Assembly (NCBI RefSeq): GCF_020882245.1 | Contig: NC_083598.1 | Span: 26,387,858 to 26,451,857 of the forward strand | Direction of reading: 5' to 3' | Length of the DNA stretch: 64,000 bases | Origin: Rhopalosiphum padi | Taxonomy: Eukaryota > Arthropoda > Insecta > Hemiptera > Aphididae | Part shown: piece by piece, positions 39,301 through 50,870 of the stretch | How positions within the stretch are numbered: the first letter of the stretch is position 1 | Layout: the number at the start of each line of letters is the position of its first letter | Made by a program: the position numbers and the translations under genes | The notes under the pieces: generated by a model | The model's input: the letters and a program-made list of their open reading frames with translations, nothing else | What the model was told of the DNA's origin: nothing | Database searches by the model: none

Positions 39301-42300
39301 GTCAGGTTATATACTTTTGTTATTAAAAATAAGAATACAGATAATAAAGGCTAATATGTGATTGTGGAATATATCAAGGGATAGATTAAAGCTGAGGCAA
39401 AAAAGCTCAAAAATTGATTTCTTGCGGTATACGTCAACAAATCAAACACGAATAGTTAGTTAGCTATTCTGAAAGCTTATAATATAATATGTATAATGTA
39501 TTACCCATGTTATTATATTTATAAAACATTTATTTTTCAAAATTCAATGATTGCATTATTACACTTATAATTTAGAACTAATAAAAATGTCCTAAATTTT
39601 AAAATATACTTAAATTTCTAATATAACAGCAGACACGTACTAAACGTGTGGTATAATAAAAGGTACTATATATTATTATACCTAGTAAAATATATAATCA
39701 TTCATTTGAATATTTTAGACATTTTTATATTTTATTAATCTGCGCCCATCTGGCATCTACGAATAATCCACTCATAGTTCATATGGCATAATGGAGCAAG
39801 TGCGATGGGAACCGGAAAGTGTTTAATCAGGTAGTAATAGTATAAATACTATAAAAATATGAATCATCACAGAAGTAAATTAGTACACGTCTAATAGGAC
39901 GTATTTCCGATAAAACGCATATAATATTATATATTCTATATTGTCTATAGACGGCACGAAGGTTACAGCGCATTTGTTGTTTCGTTTGCGCGTAGCCCCA
40001 TGGCGACTATATCACGGCGGTTAGTGAGTCACGCCGCGACTCTGGCGATGGAAGCCGCCTGTGTCCATTCATATACATAATAATACTATTTTTATTATTT
40101 TTTATGACATAGAATTATCATAATATAGATAAATATGAAGACGAAAACTGCAATATCAACAAACAATAATAATATTATAATAAATCATAGTCTTCCTTAA
40201 ACTTGCGAAAGTCTCATCCTTGAATCTTTCGTTGAGTATAATATACGTATATATAATATTATATGTGTGTACACTATGTAATAATGCCTATTTTGTGTTC
40301 AATAACATTCTTTTAATAATTTAATGTGCTGTTTACGCTGAACTATTGTGAGGAGACTTCTAAAACATTAAGTAAAGTCAAGACTTGACTGTTGTGTATA
40401 AATTAAGAATTTGAACATAAATAAATAAAATGTAGGTATACCTATAATATATACAGGTATATTTATTACAACCTAACGATGATTTTTAATACGGATAATA
40501 TATTATTATATAATAGTTTATTCTAAAACCAAGTGCTAAATAAGCTTCATAAGTCTTAAAATGATAATATAATAAATAATATAGTACATAATATTATAAT
40601 AATATAATGTTTGATGTTTTAGCTTGTTCAATACTTTTTAAATCGCCATGAATGAAATTTCTACTCATAATGAATTGATGTGTGTGTAGGTCAATATTTA
40701 GTCAATGATATATACCTATATTTATATATTTAATATTATACATATATTTGACAATATATATATAATCGAGTATATAATGAATTATTATTTCATTAAGTCT
40801 AGAAATATAGTTATGAGTATTATTAGTACAGACCATTGAAATGATTTACTGTCATTATTTTTTTCCTTTTTAGTTATTATTCTATAGACGGGGAAGCATT
40901 GCCGTAAAAAACAACTGTGGGTTTTTATGATACTAATTTCTCTATATACTTCAGTAATTTTTAATTGTCTGGCAACAGTTTGTTATTAACTTAATAGATA
41001 GCCAATTGTCAGAAAAAAAACAATTTTAATTAAAAAATTTAGAAAAATTTAAGTCGTGTCATAAAAATATATTAAAAAAGGGTTTTATACAATGAGCTTA
41101 GAAAAGCACATAATATTTACGCGCATAAATATATACGTATATTGTATTATATATTTATTGTATACTAATTAATAATTATTAACCATAAATAAGCCCACAA
41201 AAACTAATAATTTTAATAATATTAATTCGGTGACTGGATCTCGTATAGAAGGAAATCGTTTCTTTTAAATATTATGTTATCAATTTAACATAGAATACAT
41301 GATAAAAAATAAAAATAACTACTCTGCATATTTCCCAATAATGAATGGGCAATCGAATGTCTATGAAAAAACCGGTTTTTATTCATTACAATGTTTTACC
41401 ATATAGTTAAGTTCACAGAAGATGAATCTATAAAATATTTTAAAGAAAAAGAAAAAGTTAAAACTGTATTTTTTTTTTTTTAAATTAATGTACGTTGTAC
41501 GAATACCCAAATTAATGTATTAGGTATACTGATACAATTGTATAAGTTCATGCATGCCCATTCATATTTTGTGTCCACTTTATTATGCAGAACTATATTT
41601 CAACGTAACTATTATTCAAAATTTTTCATTAAACTTATTTTCGTTATTTAAAGTAAAGCAAAATATTGTAATATCATAAAATAAAATAATCAAATATTTT
41701 ATATGTCAAATATTTGTACGTAGACAATTAAATTATTATTATTATGATGTTTAAAGAATCATATTGGTAGGACATTATTCTACAATTTAAAAACATTGTA
41801 ACTATATATTGACTTTATGTTGGATAATATATAAATTATAATTCTGATTATATAAGTACATATTTTTAAGTATAGTTAACTTTTAAAACATGATTTTAAA
41901 TTTAAGGCAGCCAACGAAATGAAATATAATTATTAAATTATGTTATAACATAAAATAATAAAAGTACTAATATATTATCTGTAAATTGTAAGATACTTAA
42001 GGATCTTCTTTACAACCTAGTGTCAGCATTCACTTCATTGTAAAAAAAAAAAGCCAACCAATAGACAAAACAATCTTTATTAAATTATAAAATTAATTCT
42101 AATTAATTAAAAATAACATACATCTATCATTAATTATTAATATATCATTAACTTTAAATTACTAGAGGGACTAAATTATTAATAAGGGCTCTTTCACAGC
42201 TAATCCGATCTAATTTATACTACTTATTATTAGTGGGTATTGAACATGTTTAATATTTATTTAATGCAGAACCATTAGTGATCGGGGTTATAAATTGTAA

Positions 42301-43316
42301 TCATTAATTAATAGGTACCTATTTAAAATAACTTATTATACACCGAAATGAAGAAAATGTAATTATTGAGTAGGTATTGAAAAAAATAAAAGCGCTAATG
42401 AATTACTCATAATATAATCCAAATTAAATATCCTAATTATAATATATTGTTATTAAGATTACATTTTTAAATAATCCAATAATGTTTAAAATGCATAATT
42501 TTTACCAATCGGTATCTAAATGAATTAGTTAAAAATTGTGTAATATTTATTTTGTAATAAGTGGATGATTAATGGAGAAATATTAAAACTGAGTAAACAA
42601 TAAATATCAGTAGGCAAGTGGTAAGTACAGAAGTTTATTTACGAATAGAATTACTTTAATTTATAAACTATATATTATGATTTGATAAATACATTGGTGT
42701 TAATAAATTATTATTTATTACTATTAATGTACAAGTTATTAACCTATTTTTATAAAAATATTGTTGTAACGATAAAATATTAAATAATATTATAGTGATT
42801 ATAAGTCATGATTTATTAAGTTTTTTCTATTAAAAAGCTTGAGTGCATATTTGTTTCTGCTGTTATTTTAATGATAACTTTAATTTTTATGACTATTTTG
42901 TAGGTTTATTTAATCGTTTCCTTGACAAAAATAACTAAACAGTATTTGTTTAAATATTAAGTGTTTATAAAATTAAACGTTTACTTAATACGTAGTAGTC
43001 CACGTAATAAAAATCCAGAGAAATTAATAATAAATAATAATGTACCAGTATATTTCTAAATTTCTTCTTTTGAAGAAAATCATAAACTTTATATCTTTTC
43101 TTAGCATAAAATACTATAATATACTAATATATACTGTAATAAAGTCTATATTATTTAGTATTTACAACCCAATCATTATATTATTCACAATCAATTTATA
43201 ATACTTATTTATTGACTGTATTTTTTTAATTTTTTTTTTTGAAAAATGTAAAAATTAAAATTTAGTGTATTGAATACTTTTATGTACTTTTATGTTTACG
43301 TTTACCAATCTAAAAG
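33365..43316. other. Long AT-rich region, no confirmed gene
   Basis: It may be intergenic, or hold introns of the plus-strand gene ending at 43646. Exon-sized open segments at 36352-36444 and 38987-39115 are described as findings. Two longer frames, 34161-34535 and 38396-38785, have AT-rich codons and no recognisable domain. Confidence 0.45.
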
Positions 43317-43361
43317 AATTATTATTTAAAAAGAAAATCGCGTTCTTTTTAAATAATAATT
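43317..43361. repeat. Perfect 19-bp hairpin next to a splice acceptor
   Basis: Arms 43317-43335 and 43343-43361 are exact inverted copies around a 7-nt loop, AATCGCG. The right arm ends five bases before the acceptor AG at 43367-43368, so in RNA the stem would border or hide the 3' splice site. Confidence 0.9.
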
Positions 43362-43368
43362 ATTTTAG

Positions 43369-43646
43369 GTGATTTTACATGGGTATTGGATAAGTTGTCT
43401 TATGAGCACTTGAATAATGATTTATACATGAATATGTTATTAATAAATTTGAAATCTCACCTGATAGCGAACCAAACGCGTGCGAAGCAGACTCGTCGTG
43501 TAGTTTCAGCAGCTTTGAATAAAGAATTGGAAAAACAAAATACGCACAATCGCACCAAATCTGAACTTATTAGCCGGGTTAAATCGTACAAGAATCGAGA
43601 ATACAAACCCAAGTTCATGAATCGTACACGAACATCACATGTATAA
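43369..43646 (+). CDS. Terminal exon of an unidentified gene
   Basis: An acceptor ATTATTTTAG (AG at 43367-43368) is followed by an open frame that starts mid-codon (phase 1) with DFTWVLDKLSYEHLNNDLYM and runs 91 codons to TAA at 43644-43646. The first half looks helical and amphipathic (MNMLLINLKSHLIANQTRAK). The second half is strongly basic and polar, with ELEKQNTHNRTKSEL and YKNREYKPKF, and might bind nucleic acid or be disordered. I do not recognise the family, and no upstream exon could be assigned. The composition is more coding-like than the DNA to the left, and length plus acceptor make chance less likely. After the stop the same frame stays open (see next feature). Confidence 0.5.
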
Positions 43647-43830
43647 TGGAGAAACGGCGTGAGAGGTATCCAACGAGCGCGTGCCGGTTACAAATTCAAA
43701 CTGCCCGCCGAGTACAGCGAACGACGACGGGACGTCGGCGCGTCAGGCACGCGTTCACCACCGCGGATGAGTTCCGCTACCGCGGACGACAGCGCCATCT
43801 GCAGGTCAAATGCTTCTATCGCCGGATGAC
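43647..43830 (+). other. In-frame open extension after the TAA stop
   Basis: Immediately after TAA the same frame reads WRNGVRGIQRARAGYKFKLP and continues through AEYSERRRDVGASG and MSSATADDSAICRSN to TGA at 43828-43830, 59 codons in all. The base composition switches to GC-rich. It may be 3' UTR that is open by chance, a readthrough extension, or coding sequence cut off by a recent stop. Confidence 0.3.
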
Positions 43831-43831
43831 G

Positions 43832-43866
43832 AACAACAACAACAACGACGACGACGACGACGACGT
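43832..43866. repeat. (AAC)n(GAC)n trinucleotide repeat
   Basis: Tandem AAC triplets pass into GAC triplets and end in GTCGTC. Confidence 0.9.
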
Positions 43867-43961
43867 CGTGTGTAGCCGTGCAAGTTGTAGCATCAAGAAC
43901 AACGTGTTATTAAATCGTCCGTTAGTGCATTCGGTGAAAGTCAATTAAATGTTTGAGTAAA

Positions 43962-43996
43962 AACAACAACAATAATAATAATAATAATAATAATAA
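43962..43996. repeat. (AAC)n(AAT)n trinucleotide repeat
   Basis: A few AAC units followed by about nine AAT units. Confidence 0.92.
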
Positions 43997-44640
43997 AAGA
44001 TTCCTATATATCATAGGTAGGTATTATGATCTGAACCGCTCGTAACCCGGTTATTACCTACCGGTAGCCGTTGACATTTTCCATTCGAACGCGGCGGCGG
44101 GCTGTTGTCGTCGTTTCCGGCGGTCGTTTTAATAATCGCGCGTTCGCACACACACACACATATAATAATATTACATTAATATTTAGGTATAGGTACCGAC
44201 GTAGATTGGTCTTTATGAACGATGACGACGACGACGGCGATGTATATTATTAATAAAATATTATACATCATCACGCTCGGTCAGGTGCAGGCGCGGGCAC
44301 TGCATTGTGCCGCGAAAAACGTCTATGTCGGAGCGAAAAACGGTGCCGTCTCGAATATTCACTTCCTCGATTTCACGAGGTCGGCCGTGTGCGCTATAAG
44401 TATCTATATGGTACCTGCCTGCCTACAACACATTAATACCTATATAGGGCTTACGGACAAAATCTTAAAGGTTACGGGTACACACTCGTATTCTCGTCGA
44501 CGTTAAAAAATAAATGTATAATACACACACACACACATATATAATATGAATAAACAAAACGACGATTATTATCTCTTCGTCGTGAAAGTCATGTCGAGCG
44601 CGCGTGTGTGTGTGTGTGTTTTATCGTTGTTATATTATTC
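43997..44640. other. GC-rich, microsatellite-dense patch
   Basis: Many CpG, several open frames on both strands, and CA/GT runs at 44147-44160, 44523-44538 and 44603-44619. A candidate minus-strand donor CCG|GTAGGT near 44060 follows an open frame without a start or acceptor. It may be a promoter or 5' region, but no gene is supported. Confidence 0.35.
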
Positions 44641-46901
44641 CGCACAAAAATAAATGCGTGCGAAAAAATCACATTAGCCGTCGTCTGGCTGATATAATAT
44701 CTTCACCTGTAGTGCGCTTGAGATTTCAACCATTCCAAACCACAACGTAATAATATAATTATAACGACGACACGAGCTATAATGAAGTCGTGTTTGAACG
44801 TTTTTAATATGTGGCCATGTGAGACAACGTCTACGATATTTATGCATAATATATTATGCGGATAAATAATATCCGTAATAACGCTATACCAGATATGGTG
44901 TTATTGTATTTGTTAAGAGGACGCCGTACTTGCACGCGTTATCTCCGTCTTACTAACGCAACTAAAGGTAAGAAAATTAATTGTGTTTTCTCTTCAGTTT
45001 TTTACGACATTTTAATTTATAAGTGAATTATTGGCATTTTTAAATATTTTTTATATTTTACTCATAACCCACTTAAAAAATAAAATATATTTAAAACCGA
45101 CGAGAGAACACACATAATGTTCATACCTTGAAGTTTGATGATAGATAATTTCACTTTAACATTTTAACCAAATAGTGAACATATAGAATTTGAATTTCTG
45201 AACGTATATTTTAGTATGGCATGCGTTAATAAGACGGAGACAACTGCACATGTAGGTTTGACGTTTTAAGTTTTTAATACTATGCTGATTATTTTTTATT
45301 TATTTAGATTTTTGTTTTTCCATATAACTTTAATGTTTAGTTTTTAATGATTTAATTCGTCTATGTAGATGAGTAGAAAGTTGAAACCACATTACAATCA
45401 ATTTTTTGTGTATATATTATTACATAATATTAATTTTATTATTTATAATAATAGTAAATAAAAAATTATTTCAACAATTGTTTATTATTTGGAAAACTTA
45501 TTTGGTACTATACCTATTTGCAAATATGTCGATATTTTTGCCAAAATGTGAACAAAAATATCATGATAATATAATATACAAAAAGTTTTTTACCTAGTGC
45601 CATATTTTGAAGTATTATCTGTTGACTGCAGTCTGTAATATTAACTTCTCATAAAGTCGTAAGAAATTATCTATTATTTTCATGTTAAAATACATTTTGA
45701 ATTATGTTTTTTTTTTACTTGATATATATCTATCAGTATATACATAGTTCAGGTAATATATAAATATATGTATATTATATATCCTATAAATAAGGTTTTA
45801 TTAGTGACAACAATAATCGAATCATAAATATTATAAATTTAAATGTATTACATAATACAATAATACATAAGTAATACCATTATAATAAAGGCTGTAGTCA
45901 TAGATTTATTTCACACGAAGTACGGTCACAACGAGGTTTAACCATGCATCATAAAGATTTAAATTTCACTATGAAAGATGGAACATAATCATTTATGCTA
46001 CATATTATTACCACTTATAAAATTACATATGAATGTTAAAACGTGTATAATGTATATTAGTATATTATAAAAATACATAATATCCTAACATTTCTAACGG
46101 ATACTATTCTAGAATTCAAAACAGTCGAACCGCCAGTATTTAAAAACTATAAGGAAATACTATCTAAAAAAGTAAGAAAATACTTTTTCGGTTTAAGAAG
46201 AAACAAATAAGATTAAATAATATTTCTTGAACAATAACATAACAAATACATACACAACACATACGCATACACACACACGCACACACAGAACTATATAAAC
46301 ACAATGCTGTGACAAAGGTGTATTGTGTGTGGTAGTAATATAATCTTCATAGATACCGCGCAATATTAATATTGTTATAATAATGTATTCTTGTCGTATG
46401 TATAAAAATACAAAGAAAAATAAACCCGGATAACGGCAGGGGGACGTGGTTTAATATGTTTTATTTTTATTTTATTTTTTATCGACGTTGGATTGAGATC
46501 ATAACGGTGGTTTGACGACGGGATGACATAAAATAAAAATAATAATTTACTATTAATAGTATAGTATAATAATATAATAATATGTGCTTAATAGGTTAAT
46601 AAGTACCTATAGAACGTTAACCGCAATTATACACCGCATGTCTTTACGTCATAATAGTGCATAAGCAGACTGTGTGGCTACGTCAGAGTATGCCATCAAA
46701 TCATTCTTCATATAAACGTCTCTTACTCAAGATATAAAATGATATAATATATGTTTATGTATATATGGAATAAATTAGATCGTCTTCGTAAGGATTTACC
46801 GAGCGAAAAGTGAGATCAACAAGACATATACGACATACGCGACTCGTACATAATATTTTTTTCATCTATTATTGTGATAAATGTTTATGTCGGAGTGTAT
46901 A
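44641..46901. other. AT-rich sequence, no gene seen
   Basis: A CA-rich low-complexity stretch lies near 46250-46290. Nothing else was recognised. Confidence 0.5.
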
Positions 46902-46985
46902 ATACAGGATGAACCACTGTGTTTTATCGTTTTTCCATAATATAGCTAACAGAAACTGAAAAAAAAACTGTGGTTCACTCTGTAT
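46902..46985. mobile_element. Short MITE with TACAGG.TGAACCAC ends
   Basis: The left end 46902-46920 (ATACAGGATGAACCACTGT) and right end 46967-46985 (reverse complement begins ATACAGAGTGAACCACAGT) are near-identical inverted repeats. Both ends abut TA, which would fit a TA target-site duplication of Tc1/mariner type. The element is about 84 bp and non-coding. Confidence 0.65.
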
Positions 46986-49900
46986 TGTGTAGACTATGAG
47001 TATTGAGTAGTCTTTTGATGTATCGAGATATGTTTAAGGTCGTAGAGGTTATAGTGAAAGTTTTCCGAGACAAATATTTGCGATAAAGTGCTGCAGTTGT
47101 GCATTGTGCATGTTAGGTATTAAACAGACGTGTCTAATGTATATTATTGTATATACGATGGCGACGATGATGCCGTGACACGCCAGCTATAAGTAAAAAT
47201 TAGAAATTTGATAAAAATTTGTCGAGACAGACCATATTTAGAAGTATACTTGTTACTTGTTAGAAATGATTTTAACACGACGAAAAACTAAAATCAGGAA
47301 AATCTTTGCACGCGGCAATATGTATCTACAATACCTCATGACTAAATTACACTTGGATAATAAAAAAGCTTACACGGCTTTTAGAAATAATAATTTTTTT
47401 TGTATTCGACTTGAATTTTTATAAGAATTGACAGATACGCTCAGAGTCACACAATTTCAGGTTACAATTTCAGTTTTTGACGAATTACATTTAATTTATA
47501 TTTATCTTTTATTTTAAAGACTTAATAATGTAAACATAAGAAAAAGGCAAGAACACAGCTCGTTTGAACTGTACTGAGTTGACTCGGAATGCTCGCTAAT
47601 TTAGGGTTAATATTCAACATGAACGAGTAGGTATATACATGCGTTGACACTTGACCCCTGCCGAGGAGGAAAATCGTACGACAAAAGAAAGCCAATTAAA
47701 TTTAATTAATGATGAATATTTATCGAGTTGGTACCAACATATATTATTACACAACGTAGACGACATTGCAGAATAACTGTACATTCGTGTTTTTTTTTTC
47801 TATTGTCTCAACACTGTGAGCAATCATTTATGAGTTTTGAGAAATTGTTTTCGTGGAATTCTTGTGATTAAATAAAAAATACTATCATCTCTTAGTTTTC
47901 ATTTCCCGTCATGAAGAAAAAAAAATAAAAAGGTTTGACGATCCGTTTTTCTTTTCTTCCGACTGCATAACAACATATTATAACGGTGACAAAACATTGA
48001 GATATAGTCGATAACAGCAGTTGCAAAGAACGCTCTGGGAGAAAAATAAACGTTTTTTACTTAATATTTTATATTATTATTACTATAGCTATATCTATAG
48101 TTTCACCTATGGCGCAAGATGATAGTCTCTAAAATGCGGCAATTTACGAAATAAAAATATGGCGGCCGCCGAGTGGAAGATAATTTTTTATTTAAAACAT
48201 GCCAAATGTATAAGCGAGATAAATGGACGTTTAACCGTGAATAATGTACGAGAAAATCGCCCAAACAAGTAGAAGTAAATATTTGACAAGACTTAAAACG
48301 TGAAACGTATATAATATTGTGTTTACCGTAGTATACTAGATAATATTTGAATGACTATATTTTATGACGTATTATACTACTAACGCAGTAAAATACCCGG
48401 AAAAAATATACCTAAAAACAAATAAAATATTCAAAAATGTTAACAAATACAATTTGTATAATATGAAATTTACTTTATACTATTTTTTTTATTAACTATA
48501 CTGTTTATATTATTGTAATATACATTTGTATAGAAAAAAAGAACCGGAAATTTGTTTAAAAGAATTCTTAATTTTTTTTGTTGATATAAATAATAACTAA
48601 TGTTTTGGATTTTAAAGATTCTGAGTAGTCAGACAGTCAGTAATGTATTAGCATCAACTTTAACATTTTTTGATTTCAAGAACACTTTTCTGATACTAAG
48701 TATTTTTATAGATCACTAAATCTAATTTATAGATTTTTAACACGTATCTATACTAATTTTGTAATATGGATTCTCTAAACCTAAAAATGTTCTTCAAAAA
48801 CCACAAAACATTTTATGTTGGAAATGTCAGTAAATTTTAAAATATGGTTTTTAGCACCAATCTCTACTTAATATATTTATTATGTAATATTTTATTATTG
48901 TATTCAAAATTAATACCACAATATATATCGCATACTATATTATATCCTGCGTCAATGATCGTAACTATAGTAGCTAGACCAGTCATTATGTCCGGTTGTT
49001 ATATTACGTATTTAAAAAAAAAAAAGTAAAATACAAATAATACAATACGTAATTATAATTTAATAATTGTACGTATGAAAAACAATTTTAAAATAATAAG
49101 TTTGTCTCAAACATATACCATAATAATCACAACAATATTAACAGATACAAGCTATATACCTATTCATTTATGATAGGTACATGTAATTGATGTTAAATTT
49201 TAATATGGATTCATTTTTTGCTTTTACTTTGAATCTCCGTACAGGAGATAATATATATAAATATAGGTATTTTATTGTAGGAATAGATCCCTCATTAGTC
49301 ATTACTCATTAGCCATTACGTATTATAAACGGCACACGGTGTAGTGTGATGAATGTTAATTATTTGTTCTCGGCGTCTTTGATGAGCCCCAAATGTATAC
49401 ATCACGATAATAATAATCGTTAACGTGTTCTAACGCCGTCAGAGAGACAAAACCTCGTTCAGCCCGTTGAAATATATAAATAAATTAATATTCGCGTACA
49501 CATGTGAAAATACAACGACTCGAGGTTGAGGTTGGTACGGTCATTACACGTGCTCGGTCCGTTTGCAAAATAACAGACTCTTACCACTATATAAGTTATG
49601 ATCGTACTCATCGCAAACCAAAGCGACTACAATAATTCACGGCAGACGGAAATCGTGTTTATATAGGGGGACGGCAAAGTATTCACCTTGACTATTATAC
49701 ATAGGGAGCTGATTATTATTATTATCATCATCATGGCAGTCAAGGTTAGTCGTCGACAAGTTTCCATCATTAAAAAGTTAAAAGTTTCAAAATTTCAAGT
49801 ACTTAAGACTTATGTAAACTTTTTCCATAACATTTGACAGTAAGTATAATTACTTTTGAAATTTGTAAAAATTGCCAACGGACTTATTTAACAAATCAAC

Positions 49901-50689
49901 TTAGAGTAAACTAAAGAGCTACTTCTAATAGTTTTTTCGACACATATAAAGTACACACTAGTCTAAAGTTATTAATCTATATAAAACTAACTTACATATT
50001 TACTACAACGAGTGTTTTATCGTGTCAATACATTTTTTCATCAATAAAAATACGATTTAAAAATTATTAAAATTGTATTAAATAAAAAAAATTATTATAG
50101 TTTTAAGCGACTTCTGGTCCAAGTACCTGTACTTAAAGTAAAAAACAAATATTCAAGTTATATATAATGTATGTATTACTTAAAAATCTAATATTGCCAA
50201 TATCTATATGACTAAATTATGTAAATATTTCTAAAATTGTACTATTAGCGTTTAGCTCCCATTAAGTATTCAAATAGTAGGTATAATTGTATGGAAGTTT
50301 TAAATAGGTATACTCAACAGTGGGTAGATGAATATTGAATATGTATATAGTAGGCGGGTATATGTAGGTTTGAAATCAAATATTATTAGTGACTACCTAT
50401 ACTAGTATAGTATGTGTTTTTTTGAATACAAATTCAACGATTCAGATGTAAGTTACATAATTCTATCATTACATGGTATACTTTATTTTCCACAATTAAT
50501 TTAATAAAATGGAATTCTGGTAAATTTTCAAAGTTTTAAATCACTTGAATTCGATAATTATTTCAATAACGATATGTGAATATAGGTACTCAAAAACTAA
50601 GGAGTGCCATCAAAATTGTCCGTTTTTTCATGTGTCATGATTGGGGCTATAATAGGGACTTAAAAGTTTGTTAATATTTATTCAAAACA
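46986..50689. other. AT-rich sequence, no gene seen
   Basis: GC-richer spots near 47160 and 49320-49740 contain no frame with splice signals. Not assigned. Confidence 0.5.
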
Positions 50690-50870
50690 TAACTTACCTA
50701 GTGTTTTTAGTAAATTTGAATTATATACCAGGAGTCTACAGTAATTTTTTTGCATATTTTGCATATTTTGTTATGTTCTCATTTTAAGTGCATATTTTAC
50801 GTATATTTTTAAACTAGTATTTAATTTTTCTTTAAGTTGGTAAACAAATATATAGGTATACATATACAAA
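50690..50870. repeat. Likely dispersed repeat with TGCATATTTT units
   Basis: TGCATATTTTGCATATTTTG followed by TTATGTTCTCATTTTAAGTG and TGCATATTTT resembles a high-copy aphid repeat, as far as I recall. There is no second copy in the window to prove it. Confidence 0.35.
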
